This document shows, in pieces, positions 1 through 7,630 of a stretch of DNA of 17,622 nucleotides. The first letter of the stretch is position 1. Each line of letters begins with the position of its first letter. Both the position numbers and the translations under genes were made by a program. Origin of the DNA: Spirochaetaceae bacterium. GTDB lineage: Bacteria > Spirochaetota > Spirochaetia > Treponematales > Breznakiellaceae. Location: the NCBI GenBank assembly GCA_031290855.1, contig JAISLM010000030.1, positions 1 through 17,622 of the forward strand, read 5' to 3'. The notes below the pieces were generated by a model. That model saw only the letters and a program-made list of their open reading frames with translations. It did not search any database and was not told the origin of the DNA.

Positions 1-15
1 GAAGTTTATAATATC

Positions 16-105
16 GTCTGGTTTAATACCAAATCTTTGTAGGCTTTGCCTTACGTGAGCCGCGGCAAGCGCGAACCGAAGGTTCGGCGGGGTATTAAAC
101 CAGAC
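16..105. repeat. 15-bp inverted repeat enclosing two inner hairpins
   Basis: The arms GTCTGGTTTAATACC (16-30) and GGTATTAAACCAGAC (91-105) are perfect reverse complements. Between them lie a second hairpin, CGAACC-GAA-GGTTCG (72-86), and a weaker pairing of TTTGCC near 45-50 with GGCAA near 64-68. Folded as one strand this gives a three-way or cruciform-like structure of about 90 nt. Group II intron-like sequence follows directly. The function is unknown. It could be an intergenic palindromic element, the stem-loop target of a class IIC intron, or the end of a mobile element. No coding potential is evident. Confidence 0.8.
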
Positions 106-270
106 TTTGCGAATAAAAGCGCGGACGGAAGCCCGCCGGAGTTTTCGGGATTCGGCCTGTACCGGCGGAAAGACGGGGCTGGCATCCCCGCCCGTTGAAC
201 CGCCGTGTGCGGACCCGTACGCACGGTGGCGTGAGAGGGTGGCTGCCCGATGCTTATCGTGTTTCTTAAG
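106..270 (+). ncRNA. Group II intron 3' remnant (domain V, partial domain VI)
   Basis: Positions 200-229 fold as a group II intron domain V. The basal stem is CCGCCGTG (200-207) with CACGGTGG (222-229). It contains a C-G-C triad (201-203) pairing with G-U-G. A two-base bulge (C220, G221) follows, then a four-pair upper stem closed by the loop GACC (212-215). This matches the known domain V fold, and the CGC triad is typical of class IIC introns. The GAGAGG linker and the GGCTGCCC half-stem (241-248) suggest the start of domain VI, which then loses pairing. No reverse-transcriptase ORF is present, so this is a fragment. Both the left boundary and the 3' end are uncertain. Confidence 0.6.
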
Positions 271-345
271 CTTCTAATTTTCTAACAGTGTCTAGAATCC
301 GCAGCCTGTATTATGACAGGCCTTGTGAAACCCGCCGGCGGGCAC

Positions 346-374
346 TGGCGGAGGAGAATGTGATCCTGTATAAT
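346..374 (+). promoter_or_regulatory. Possible promoter of uxuB
   Basis: A perfect -10 hexamer TATAAT lies at 369-374, 55 bases before the uxuB start. The -35 at 17-bp spacing (TGGCGG, 346-351) is poor, so an activator may be needed or the assignment may be wrong. No other good candidate was seen in 271-429. Confidence 0.35.
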
Positions 375-387
375 AAAAACCAGGAAA

Positions 388-418
388 GACGCCGGTGAGG
401 GCGTCGGGGCAACGGCCC
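388..418 (+). promoter_or_regulatory. Two small hairpins in the uxuB leader
   Basis: GACGCC (388-393) pairs with GGCGTC (400-405) across a six-base loop. GGGC (407-410) pairs with GCCC (415-418) across AACG. They sit between the putative -10 and the Shine-Dalgarno AAGGTGG (419-425), so they could influence ribosome access. There is no T-run, so they are not an obvious terminator, and no known riboswitch class is recognised. Confidence 0.35.
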
Positions 419-429
419 AAGGTGGTACA

Positions 430-2046
430 ATGCTGGAACTGACAAAAAATTGTTTGAAAGCCCGCAACGGGGATTTTGAGAAGGCCGGGGTACGTTTGCC
501 GGACTTCGACATGGACGCGGTAAGGGATGCGACCCGCGCCGCGCCCGTATGGGTACATTTTGGCGTGGGTAACCTGTTCAAGGCTTACCATGCCTCGCTA
601 GCCCAAAGGCTGATAGAGTGCGGGGCCGTCGGCACGGGGGTGATTGCCGTGGTTCCGAACGATTTCGAAAGTGTCGACAGCCTGTACCGTTCGCACGACA
701 ACCTGATTCTGCGGGTGGTGATGAAGGCGGACGGCGCTTTGCTTACCGAGGTGATCGGGAGCGTTACGGACGTGATCGGAGCCGATACCGCGGACGCGAA
801 AGCGTGGGACGCGCTTAAGTCTATATTCGCAAAGCCGTCGTTACAGATCGTCAGCCTCGCGATCACGGAGAAGGGTTACGACCTTAAGGGTATGGATGGC
901 GGTATAAGGCCGGAAGTCGCGGCGGAACTGGACGGGGGGCTTCTTCCAAAGGCTCATGTGATGCTGAAGCTCTGCGCCTTGCTCCACGAGCGCTACTCGA
1001 AGGGCGCCGCCCCGCTTGCGCTTGTAAGCACCGATAACTTCTCGCACAACGGCGACCGCCTCAAGGCGGCGATAACGCTGGCCGCCTCCGAATGGCGGAA
1101 GCGCGGCGTCGTCGGGCAGGGTTTTGTCGATTACCTGAACGATGTTAAAAAGGTTGCGTTTCCGCTCAGCATGATAGACAAGATCACCCCGTATCCTTCG
1201 CAAAAGGTGGCGTACACGCTCGAAAAGATCGGTTTTTCCGGTATGGAGATAAAGAAGTCGCCGCGAGGCTCGGTCACGGCGGCTTTTGTCAACACGGAAG
1301 AGGCCGAGTACCTTGTAATCGAAGACGTTTTCCCTAACGGGAGGCCCCCGCTCGAAAAGGCCGGCGTGTATTTTACTACGCGGGAGGTCGTGGACATGGT
1401 TGAACGGATGAAGGTCTGTACCTGCCTGAACCCCTTGCACACGGCGCTCGCCGTGTTCGGCTGCCTTCTGGGTTACACGTCGATTGCGGCGGAGATGGGG
1501 GACGCGGACCTGTCCGCACTGGTGAACGGTATCGCGTACAAGGAGGGGATGCCCGTCGTAACCGACCCCGGCATCATAAAGCCGGAGGTCTTTGTAAAGG
1601 AAGTGCTGACGGTGCGCTTCCCGAACCCGAACATTCCGGATACGCCGCAGCGTATAGCGACCGACACTTCGCAGAAGCTGGGTATCAGGTTTGGCGAAAC
1701 GATAAAGCTGTACGTGAACAGGGCGGATCTCGATGTTGACAAGCTCACCCTCATTCCTCTCGTAATCGCGGCATGGTGCCGCTACCTCCTCGGTCTCAAC
1801 GATGAGGGAGAGGCTTTTGAGGTAAGCCCCGACCCGCTGCTTCCGGCCCTTAGGGAAAGCCTCGCGGGGGTGGAACTTGGCAGGCCGGAGACGGCCAAAG
1901 GCAGGCTGCGCCCTATACTGTCCAACGAAAAGGTATTTGCCGTAAATCTTTACGAGGCCGGCCTTGCCGAAAAGGTTGAACGCTACTTTGAAGAACTGCT
2001 TGCCGGCAAAGGGGCCGTGCGTAAAACTCTGCGGAAGTATTTATAG
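430..2046 (+). CDS. uxuB: D-mannonate oxidoreductase (fructuronate reductase), mannitol dehydrogenase family
   Basis: This cytoplasmic long-chain polyol/mannonate dehydrogenase interconverts D-fructuronate and D-mannonate with NAD(H), in glucuronate breakdown. The protein is 538 residues, usual for the family. The N-terminal Rossmann part carries the nucleotide motif HFGVGNLF (43-50). The middle has STDNFSHNGD (200-209) and MIDKITP (248-254). The catalytic region is MKVCTCLNPLHTAL (327-340), where K328, N334 and H337 correspond to the family's Lys/Asn/His. The K-to-N spacing is one residue longer than in classic mannitol dehydrogenases. The ATG at 430 has the Shine-Dalgarno AAGGTGG four bases upstream. 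Mannonate dehydratase two genes downstream favours mannonate/fructuronate over mannitol, but substrate choice within this family cannot be read from sequence alone. A terminator-like hairpin follows at 2126-2159. Confidence 0.85.
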   Translation: MLELTKNCLKARNGDFEKAGVRLPDFDMDAVRDATRAAPVWVHFGVGNLFKAYHASLAQRLIECGAVGTGVIAVVPNDFESVDSLYRSHDNLILRVVMKADGALLTEVIGSVTDVIGADTADAKAWDALKSIFAKPSLQIVSLAITEKGYDLKGMDGGIRPEVAAELDGGLLPKAHVMLKLCALLHERYSKGAAPLALVSTDNFSHNGDRLKAAITLAASEWRKRGVVGQGFVDYLNDVKKVAFPLSMIDKITPYPSQKVAYTLEKIGFSGMEIKKSPRGSVTAAFVNTEEAEYLVIEDVFPNGRPPLEKAGVYFTTREVVDMVERMKVCTCLNPLHTALAVFGCLLGYTSIAAEMGDADLSALVNGIAYKEGMPVVTDPGIIKPEVFVKEVLTVRFPNPNIPDTPQRIATDTSQKLGIRFGETIKLYVNRADLDVDKLTLIPLVIAAWCRYLLGLNDEGEAFEVSPDPLLPALRESLAGVELGRPETAKGRLRPILSNEKVFAVNLYEAGLAEKVERYFEELLAGKGAVRKTLRKYL

Positions 2047-2125
2047 AATTTGCGGGGCCGGGCGGCAGGTTTGTCCGGTCCCGGATTTAACGGGAAAAAG
2101 GCCGTTGGCCGGTTTTCCATGATCG

Positions 2126-2159
2126 GTTTCAAAACCTGTAAGTTTTGGAAACGGTTTTT
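2126..2159 (+). terminator. Probable intrinsic terminator between uxuB and the flavodiiron gene
   Basis: GTTTCAAAAC (2126-2135) pairs with GTTTTGGAAAC (2142-2152), ten pairs with one bulged G, followed by GG and five T (2155-2159). Just upstream another imperfect hairpin spans about 2093-2118 (GGAAAA...GGCC with GGCC...TTTTCC). The first stem is AT-rich and therefore weak, so termination may be partial. That would leave the downstream cluster partly under uxuB control. Confidence 0.5.
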
Positions 2160-2174
2160 AAAAGACGATATTAA
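2145..2174 (+). promoter_or_regulatory. Weak candidate promoter for the fprA-uxuA-hydrogenase cluster
   Basis: TTGGAA (2145-2150) and TATTAA (2169-2174) are spaced by 18 bases, about 20 bases before the flavodiiron start codon. Both hexamers are imperfect, and the -35 overlaps the terminator-like stem, so this is only a candidate. Confidence 0.25.
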
Positions 2175-2193
2175 TTAATTATGGAGATGCTAT

Positions 2194-4062
2194 ATGCACA
2201 ATGAAAGATTGATAAATGACGGAATCTATTGGATAGGCGGCAACGATCGCCGTTTGTCGCTGTTTGAGGGAGTATATCCCAGCGAGCGCGGGGTTTCCTA
2301 CAACAGTTACCTCGTTATGGATGAGAAGACCGTGTTGCTCGATACGGTTGACAAGGCGGTAAGCGCGGTTTTCTTTGAAAACCTTGACTTTTTGCTCCGG
2401 GATTCCGGCGGAAAGAGGAGGAAGCTCGACTATGTGGTCGTAAACCACATGGAGCCCGACCACGCCGCCGCGCTTGGTGAGCTTATTCTTCGTTACCCGG
2501 ACGCAAAAATCGTCACCAACGAAAAAACTTTTGCGATGATCAAGCAGTTCTTCTCGTTTGACACGGATTCCCGCTCCTACTGCGTGAAGGAAGGAGACAC
2601 GCTTTGTACGGGGAAGCGTACCTTCACGTTTGTGATGGCGCCGATGGTGCACTGGCCCGAGGTCATGGTGACTTACGAGATTTCACTGAAAGTGCTCTTT
2701 TCCGCCGACGCCTTCGGAACTTTCGGCGCGATTAACGGGAATCTGTTCGCGGACGAGATGAACTTTGAACGGGACTGGCTGGATGACGCGAGGCGCTACT
2801 ACACGAACATAGTCGGCAAGTACGGCGACCAGGTGCAGTCTTTGCTGTCAAAGGCCGCCGGGCTTGAAATCAATATGCTCTGTCCGCTGCACGGCCCGAT
2901 ATGGCGCAAAAACATAGGCTGGTTCGTCGAAAAGTACCAGCGCTGGGCAACTTACACGCCGGAAGACAACGCGGTTATGGTGGCCTACGCCTCGGTGTAC
3001 GGCAACACTGAAAACGCGGTAAACCTGCTTACAAGCGCACTCGCGGAGGCAGGCGTGCGGAACATCGTCGTGTACGATGTTTCGGTAACGGACGCCTCGG
3101 TAATCGTGTCAGAATCTTTCCGTTGCAGCCATCTCGTCTTCGCCGCGACCACGTACAACGCGGGGATCTTCATCAGGATGGAGGAGGCTCTGCTCGACAT
3201 TCGTCACCACAACCTACAGAACCGCACGGTGGCGCTGATAGAAAACGGTTCATGGGCGCCGAATTCGGGCCGCCTGATGCGCGAGATATGCGGATCGATG
3301 CCGGGCTGGAACATCATTGACAACCCGGTAACGCTGCTTTCCTCCGTAAAAGGCGAACAGTCGGCACAGATCAGGGCGCTTGCCGCAAAGATCGCGGACA
3401 CGATGCCGAAAAATTTGATCGCCCCGCACGACCCGAAGGTGCTGAACCCCGTTTCTTTCTTCAAGATGAGCTACGGCCTCTTCCTGCTCACCGCCCGTGA
3501 CGGCAACAAGGAAAACGGCTGTATCATCAATTCGGCGGTGCTTCTTACCGACACGCCCAAGCGGATCAACATCGCCGTGATAAAGGCGAACTATACAAAC
3601 GACCTTATCCTGAAAACCGGTCTCTTCAACGTCTCCGTACTGACGACGGACGCCCCGCTAAAAGTGTTTCAGCACTTTGGTTTCCAAAGCGGCAGGAATG
3701 TAGACAAATTTGCCGGCTGCGCGGACGAGAACAAGAAGCGCAGCGAAAACGGCCTTATCTACGTGCCCAAATACTCAAACGCCTTCTATTCAGGCAAGGT
3801 AATCTCTTCATCGGACTGGGGCACGCACACGCTGTACACTGCGGAGGTAACGGAAGCGGCCTTGCTGTCAAACGCGCCGTCCGTAACGTACCAGTACTAT
3901 TCCGACAACATCAAGCCGAAGCCGCCCCTCAATATGGCAAAAAGAAAGGGCTATATCTGCAAAGTCTGCGGTTACTTCCACGAGGGAGAGGAATTGCCGG
4001 ACAATTTTATATGCCCGCTATGCAATCACGGCGCGGACAGCTTCGAAAAGGTAGGATTTTAA
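2194..4062 (+). CDS. Flavodiiron protein with flavin-reductase and rubredoxin domains
   Basis: A cytoplasmic FprA-type flavodiiron protein. This family reduces O2 to water and/or NO to N2O in anaerobes. The metallo-beta-lactamase domain (about 1-250) keeps every di-iron ligand: H85, E87 and D89 in NHMEPDH, H153, D172 and H233. A flavodoxin domain (about 260-405) has the FMN loop YASVYGNTEN (265-274) and ATTYNAGIF. A flavin-reductase-like domain follows (about 420-570: SYGLFLLTARDGNKENGC, then IAVIKANYTND). A short rubredoxin ends the protein, with C589/C592 and C607/C610. At 622 residues it is much longer than the core enzyme of about 400, because electron-input domains are fused on. The start ATG at 2194 has GGAG seven bases upstream. 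The gene ends four bases before uxuA, so the two are almost certainly co-transcribed. The NO versus O2 preference cannot be told from sequence. Confidence 0.92.
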   Translation: MHNERLINDGIYWIGGNDRRLSLFEGVYPSERGVSYNSYLVMDEKTVLLDTVDKAVSAVFFENLDFLLRDSGGKRRKLDYVVVNHMEPDHAAALGELILRYPDAKIVTNEKTFAMIKQFFSFDTDSRSYCVKEGDTLCTGKRTFTFVMAPMVHWPEVMVTYEISLKVLFSADAFGTFGAINGNLFADEMNFERDWLDDARRYYTNIVGKYGDQVQSLLSKAAGLEINMLCPLHGPIWRKNIGWFVEKYQRWATYTPEDNAVMVAYASVYGNTENAVNLLTSALAEAGVRNIVVYDVSVTDASVIVSESFRCSHLVFAATTYNAGIFIRMEEALLDIRHHNLQNRTVALIENGSWAPNSGRLMREICGSMPGWNIIDNPVTLLSSVKGEQSAQIRALAAKIADTMPKNLIAPHDPKVLNPVSFFKMSYGLFLLTARDGNKENGCIINSAVLLTDTPKRINIAVIKANYTNDLILKTGLFNVSVLTTDAPLKVFQHFGFQSGRNVDKFAGCADENKKRSENGLIYVPKYSNAFYSGKVISSSDWGTHTLYTAEVTEAALLSNAPSVTYQYYSDNIKPKPPLNMAKRKGYICKVCGYFHEGEELPDNFICPLCNHGADSFEKVGF

Positions 4063-4066
4063 CTGA

Positions 4067-5131
4067 ATGAAGCTGACATTCCGCTGGTTTGGCTCAAAGG
4101 ACGACACGATAACGCTTGCCCAGCTCCGGCAGATACCGGGGCTGAGCGGCGTTGTCGGAACTGTTTCAGACATTCCGGCAGGCGAAGTATGGCCAAAACA
4201 GCGCATCGCCGCGCTAAAGAAAGAAGTGAATGACGCGGGCCTGGAGCTTGAGGTGATCGAGAGCGTGAACGTACACGATTCGATCAAGACGGGTTCCCCG
4301 GGCCGTGGACGCTGCATAGAAAACTATAAGGCCACGATACGGAACTTGAGCGAGTACGGCGTTAAAGTGATCTGCTACAACTTCATGCCCGTGTTCGACT
4401 GGGTACGGACGGTGCTTTACAAAGCGCTCGACGACGGCTCAATCGTTTCGGCCTTTTCGCAGGCCGATTCCGACAGGCTTGACGTTGACGGCGTGATCGG
4501 GCTGTTCATGGAGGACGCAAAGAAACATTCGTTGCCGGGCTGGGAACCGGAACGGATAGCCCATGTAAAGGATCTGATAAACGCCTACAAGGAAGTGTCG
4601 GAGGACGACCTTGTCGCAAACCTGAAATACTTTCTGGAACGTATAATCCCTACCTGCGAAGAGTGCGGCGTCAGCATGGCGATACATCCCGACGACCCGC
4701 CCTGGGACCTGTTCGGCTTCCCCCGCATAGCCCGCAACGCCGACGACCTTGAAAGGCTGCTCGGCCTTGTGGACAGCCCCCGCAACGGCCTTACATTCTG
4801 CTGCGGCGCGCTGGGCGCCAGCGCGAAAAACGACATCCCCGCGATGATCAGACGTTTTGCGGGCCGCATCCACTTTGCCCACGTCAGGAACGTAAAGATA
4901 CTTTCACCCGACAGCTTTCACGAAACGGCCCACCTGTCCTCCTGCGGCAGCCTTGATGTGTACGAGATAATGAAGGCCCTGCATGACACGGGCTTTGAGG
5001 GGTATATCCGACCCGACCACGGGCGCATGATATGGGGTGAGGACGGACGTCCCGGCTACGGTCTGTTTGACCGCGCTCTCGGCATCGCCTACATTAACGG
5101 CCTCTGGGAGGCAATTTGTAAAGGCAGATAA
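4067..5131 (+). CDS. uxuA: Mannonate dehydratase
   Basis: Cytoplasmic TIM-barrel enzyme that dehydrates D-mannonate to 2-keto-3-deoxygluconate, the step after UxuB in glucuronate catabolism. At 354 residues it is the usual length for the Gram-positive/spirochaete type. Recognisable signatures are the start [22 protein letters not shown] (103-115), [13 protein letters not shown] (205-217), FCCGALGA (244-251), IHFAHVRNV (268-276), [11 protein letters not shown] and [13 protein letters not shown] (314-326). The expected metal-binding residues H207, C245 or C246, H272 and D317/H318 are present. The start lies four bases after the flavodiiron stop, with a purine-rich AGGTAGGA inside the preceding gene's end. 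The next gene starts six bases after its stop. It is odd that uxuA is separated from uxuB by a redox gene. Confidence 0.93.
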   Translation: MKLTFRWFGSKDDTITLAQLRQIPGLSGVVGTVSDIPAGEVWPKQRIAALKKEVNDAGLELEVIESVNVHDSIKTGSPGRGRCIENYKATIRNLSEYGVKVICYNFMPVFDWVRTVLYKALDDGSIVSAFSQADSDRLDVDGVIGLFMEDAKKHSLPGWEPERIAHVKDLINAYKEVSEDDLVANLKYFLERIIPTCEECGVSMAIHPDDPPWDLFGFPRIARNADDLERLLGLVDSPRNGLTFCCGALGASAKNDIPAMIRRFAGRIHFAHVRNVKILSPDSFHETAHLSSCGSLDVYEIMKALHDTGFEGYIRPDHGRMIWGEDGRPGYGLFDRALGIAYINGLWEAICKGR

Positions 5132-5137
5132 AGTTAA

Positions 5138-7396
5138 ATGACTCCGCTAATAAAAGTAGATACGGAAAAATGTAACAACTGCCATTCCTGTATATCGGTC
5201 TGCCCGGTAAAACATTGCATGGACGGTTCAGGCAACAAGATAGCGATCATACCTGAACGCTGTCTGGGTTGCGGGCGCTGCATCACCGCCTGCACAAGCA
5301 TGGCGCGCTCAATAAACGACGACACGGAAGTGTTTTTCGACGAGCTTGACGCGAGGACGCCGATGGTTGTGATGATCGCCCCTTCCGCTGCCGCCGTCTT
5401 TGACGACATATTCCGTCTGATAGGCTTTCTAAGATCGTGCGGCGTCATAGCCGTTTTTGATGTCGCGTTCGGCGCGGAACTAACGGCAAAAAGTTACCTT
5501 GAATACGTGCGAAAAGATAATCCCAAACTGATAATATCGCAGCCTTGTCCGGCCATCGTCAACTATTGCGAACTGTACGCGCCGCATCTTATCCAGTACC
5601 TTGCGCCGGTGCATAGTCCGATGCTGCATACGGCGATAATGATAAAAAACTATTTTCCTCAGTACGCCGACGCGAAAATAGCGGTAATATCGCCGTGCGC
5701 CGCCAAGAAACGCGAGTTTGAAGAAACGGGCCATGTCGACTTTAACGTTACGATGACAAGGTTCAAAAACACCCTCAAACGGCGCAAAATAAATTTGAAT
5801 GACTATAAACCTTTTGATTTTGATGGTCCGATGGCGGAACGGGCCGTAGCCTTTTCGTCTCCCGGCGGCTTAAAAGCCACGATCCTGCGCGACGCGCCGA
5901 CACTAGGGCCCAGAATACGCCGTATTGAGGGAGCGTTTACGGTTTACAAGTACCTTAACGATCTACCGCGTATGTTGGCAGAAAACATGGCGCCTTTTTT
6001 GGTGGACTGTCTTAGCTGCTTTACGGGCTGTAACGGCGGGCCCGGCACGGAAAATTTCAGCCATCCCGTCGCGCTGATGGAAACCAAAATAGAAACGCGG
6101 CTCAACGAACAGGCGCGGCGCAACAAACTTATTTTTGGCCTTAACCGTATAAAAGGCGAGGTGAACCGCTACTGGCAGCCCGGGATCTACAACCGCACCT
6201 ACACGGATCGCAGCGAAAATCTTTCAGGCTATCATGAACCCACAAATAAGGACCTTGTCGCTATATACCATAAAATGAAAAAGACCAGCGAGTCTGATTT
6301 CCTTAACTGCGCCGCCTGCGGCTACGGAGATTGCCGGGGCATGGCGGAAGCGATATTCAACAAACTGAACCGCCCCGAAAACTGCCACCACTATCTGAAA
6401 AAAGAAGTGGACGAGAGCCTCCAGGAACATAAAAGCATCCTTGAGTACGTGAGGGACGGCATCTTCCTGCTGGGAAAGAACGGACGCATCCTGCCCTCGT
6501 ATTCCAGCGCCCTCGAAGAGATTTTCAGGCGTGATATGCTCGCCGGAATTCCCGTCATGGATATACTTTCGGGGTTTATTGACAAAAATAAGTTAAACGA
6601 GATCGACACCTTCTTCGACAAGGCTTTCGATATATCGATACCGGACAGCGAAATACAAAATAACAATCCGCTGCACGAAATAAAAGCCAGATTTGCGAAC
6701 CTTGACGGCGACTTTGACACGCGCCGCCTCAATTTCTTTATTGAGCGTATCGGGGACGAAAAAACGATACAAAAACTTCTTGTGATCGTGCGCGAGAAGA
6801 ACACCGAGGCAAAAAAACCCTCCGTCCCAAAGGGCAAAGAACTTGTCGTTGAATTTACCGAAGCGGAAAACAGCGTCGCCTTTTTCTCCCGTAACGAAGC
6901 ATTAAAAAGCCTCATAATCGAACTTGCGAAGGTGACGCTGCCGTTTTGCGCCGGCATTCCCGGAGAAAACGCGCCCCGCCGCTTCACCTTGGAGGCTCAG
7001 GCGGAAGCGGACGGCCTCCATGTTTCCTGTACCCATAACGGCGCGGGGCTGGACGCGGACAAGATAATCATGCGGGCGCGGAGCGAGGGACTTGTGACGA
7101 AGGAAACCGCCGCAGGCCTTTCCGAGCGGGAAAAAGCGGCTTACCTGTACAAAACGGCGCTTTCCGGCATCGAGAAGAAACTAAAGAGTCTTTCCTGCCG
7201 CCGCGTAAGCTTTTCAAACAAAAAAGACGCCTTCCGCATAAACATCGTATTTCCACACGAGATCCCCGACCCGCCGGAGTGGAGACAGCCCCCCGTCCCG
7301 CCGACCAGCTTAAACACGCAGGTGGATATGCTGGTGCCCGCGAATTCCGCAGGGGCCGCGCTCACCGTCGCTCCCCCGTTACTTATCACCGGTTAA
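5138..7396 (+). CDS. Sensory-type [FeFe] hydrogenase with Fe-S, PAS and degenerate ATPase-like domains
   Basis: A 752-residue iron-sulfur protein related to the putative H2-sensing (HydS-like) [FeFe] hydrogenases. Domains in order are as follows. A 2x[4Fe-4S] ferredoxin has C12/15/18/22 and C42/45/48/52. The hydrogenase H-domain (about 75-310) has H-cluster motifs SQPCP (C137), SPCAAKKREFE (C187) and SCFTGCNGG (C294, C298), so all four cluster ligands are kept. The cysteine that precedes the first ligand in catalytic enzymes (TSCCP) is proline here. Next is a CAACGYGDC four-cysteine Fe-S domain (C391/394/399/416). A PAS domain follows (about 430-550), then a segment resembling a CheA-type ATPase (HNGAGLDADKIIMRARSEGL, 633-652) without clear N-box or phospho-acceptor His. 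The tail (about 705-752) is proline-rich. No signal peptide is seen. It is probably a redox or H2 sensor rather than a bulk H2 enzyme. The gene is tightly linked to uxuA; the Shine-Dalgarno is weak. Confidence 0.85.
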   Translation: MTPLIKVDTEKCNNCHSCISVCPVKHCMDGSGNKIAIIPERCLGCGRCITACTSMARSINDDTEVFFDELDARTPMVVMIAPSAAAVFDDIFRLIGFLRSCGVIAVFDVAFGAELTAKSYLEYVRKDNPKLIISQPCPAIVNYCELYAPHLIQYLAPVHSPMLHTAIMIKNYFPQYADAKIAVISPCAAKKREFEETGHVDFNVTMTRFKNTLKRRKINLNDYKPFDFDGPMAERAVAFSSPGGLKATILRDAPTLGPRIRRIEGAFTVYKYLNDLPRMLAENMAPFLVDCLSCFTGCNGGPGTENFSHPVALMETKIETRLNEQARRNKLIFGLNRIKGEVNRYWQPGIYNRTYTDRSENLSGYHEPTNKDLVAIYHKMKKTSESDFLNCAACGYGDCRGMAEAIFNKLNRPENCHHYLKKEVDESLQEHKSILEYVRDGIFLLGKNGRILPSYSSALEEIFRRDMLAGIPVMDILSGFIDKNKLNEIDTFFDKAFDISIPDSEIQNNNPLHEIKARFANLDGDFDTRRLNFFIERIGDEKTIQKLLVIVREKNTEAKKPSVPKGKELVVEFTEAENSVAFFSRNEALKSLIIELAKVTLPFCAGIPGENAPRRFTLEAQAEADGLHVSCTHNGAGLDADKIIMRARSEGLVTKETAAGLSEREKAAYLYKTALSGIEKKLKSLSCRRVSFSNKKDAFRINIVFPHEIPDPPEWRQPPVPPTSLNTQVDMLVPANSAGAALTVAPPLLITG

Positions 7397-7629
7397 ACGC
7401 CGTTTGCGGACATTTATAGCGTCTGGCTCGACGCGCCTGCCGGTTTCTTTCGGGTTATCGAACAAGTCCAATATTCGCTGTCGGAAGGGGGGAAGGCCGG
7501 GTTTTCCGCGGAGCGGGCAATGCTAAAACCGGTCAAGCCGCGCTCTTATCATACTGAACGCTATGGAAGAAGAACCGCTGGCGGGCTGGCCGCCTGTTAC
7601 CGTAGTTTGTTTTCTGTTATACTGCGCGA
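7397..7629 (+). other. Intergenic stretch between hydrogenase gene and rdgB; frame open after the stop
   Basis: No gene with a good start is seen. The hydrogenase reading frame stays open after its TAA (7394-7396) until about 7705, reading TPFADIYSVWLDAPAGFFRV and onward. This could be chance in GC-rich DNA or a tail lost through a nonsense mutation. I recognise no family in it. The last part holds the rdgB promoter. Confidence 0.35.
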
Positions 7630-7630
7630 A
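7615..7630 (+). promoter_or_regulatory. Extended -10 promoter placing rdgB on a leaderless mRNA
   Basis: TG (7615-7616) one base before TATACT (7618-7623) forms an extended -10. The expected start of transcription, seven bases past the hexamer, is 7630, the A of the rdgB ATG. No Shine-Dalgarno is present upstream of that ATG. The -35 is weak (TGTTAC at 7595-7600), as is common for extended -10 promoters. Confidence 0.55.

Noticed and set aside
16..105. An integron attC site
   Set aside because: The inverted repeat lacks the GTTRRRY and RYYYAAC core sites.
841..1440. Long minus-strand open frame opposite uxuB
   Set aside because: It is antisense to a well-supported gene and its translation has no family-like motifs. 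Typical GC-rich shadow.
7397..7629. Naming the post-stop frame as a known signalling domain
   Set aside because: Resemblance was too vague; no diagnostic motif.
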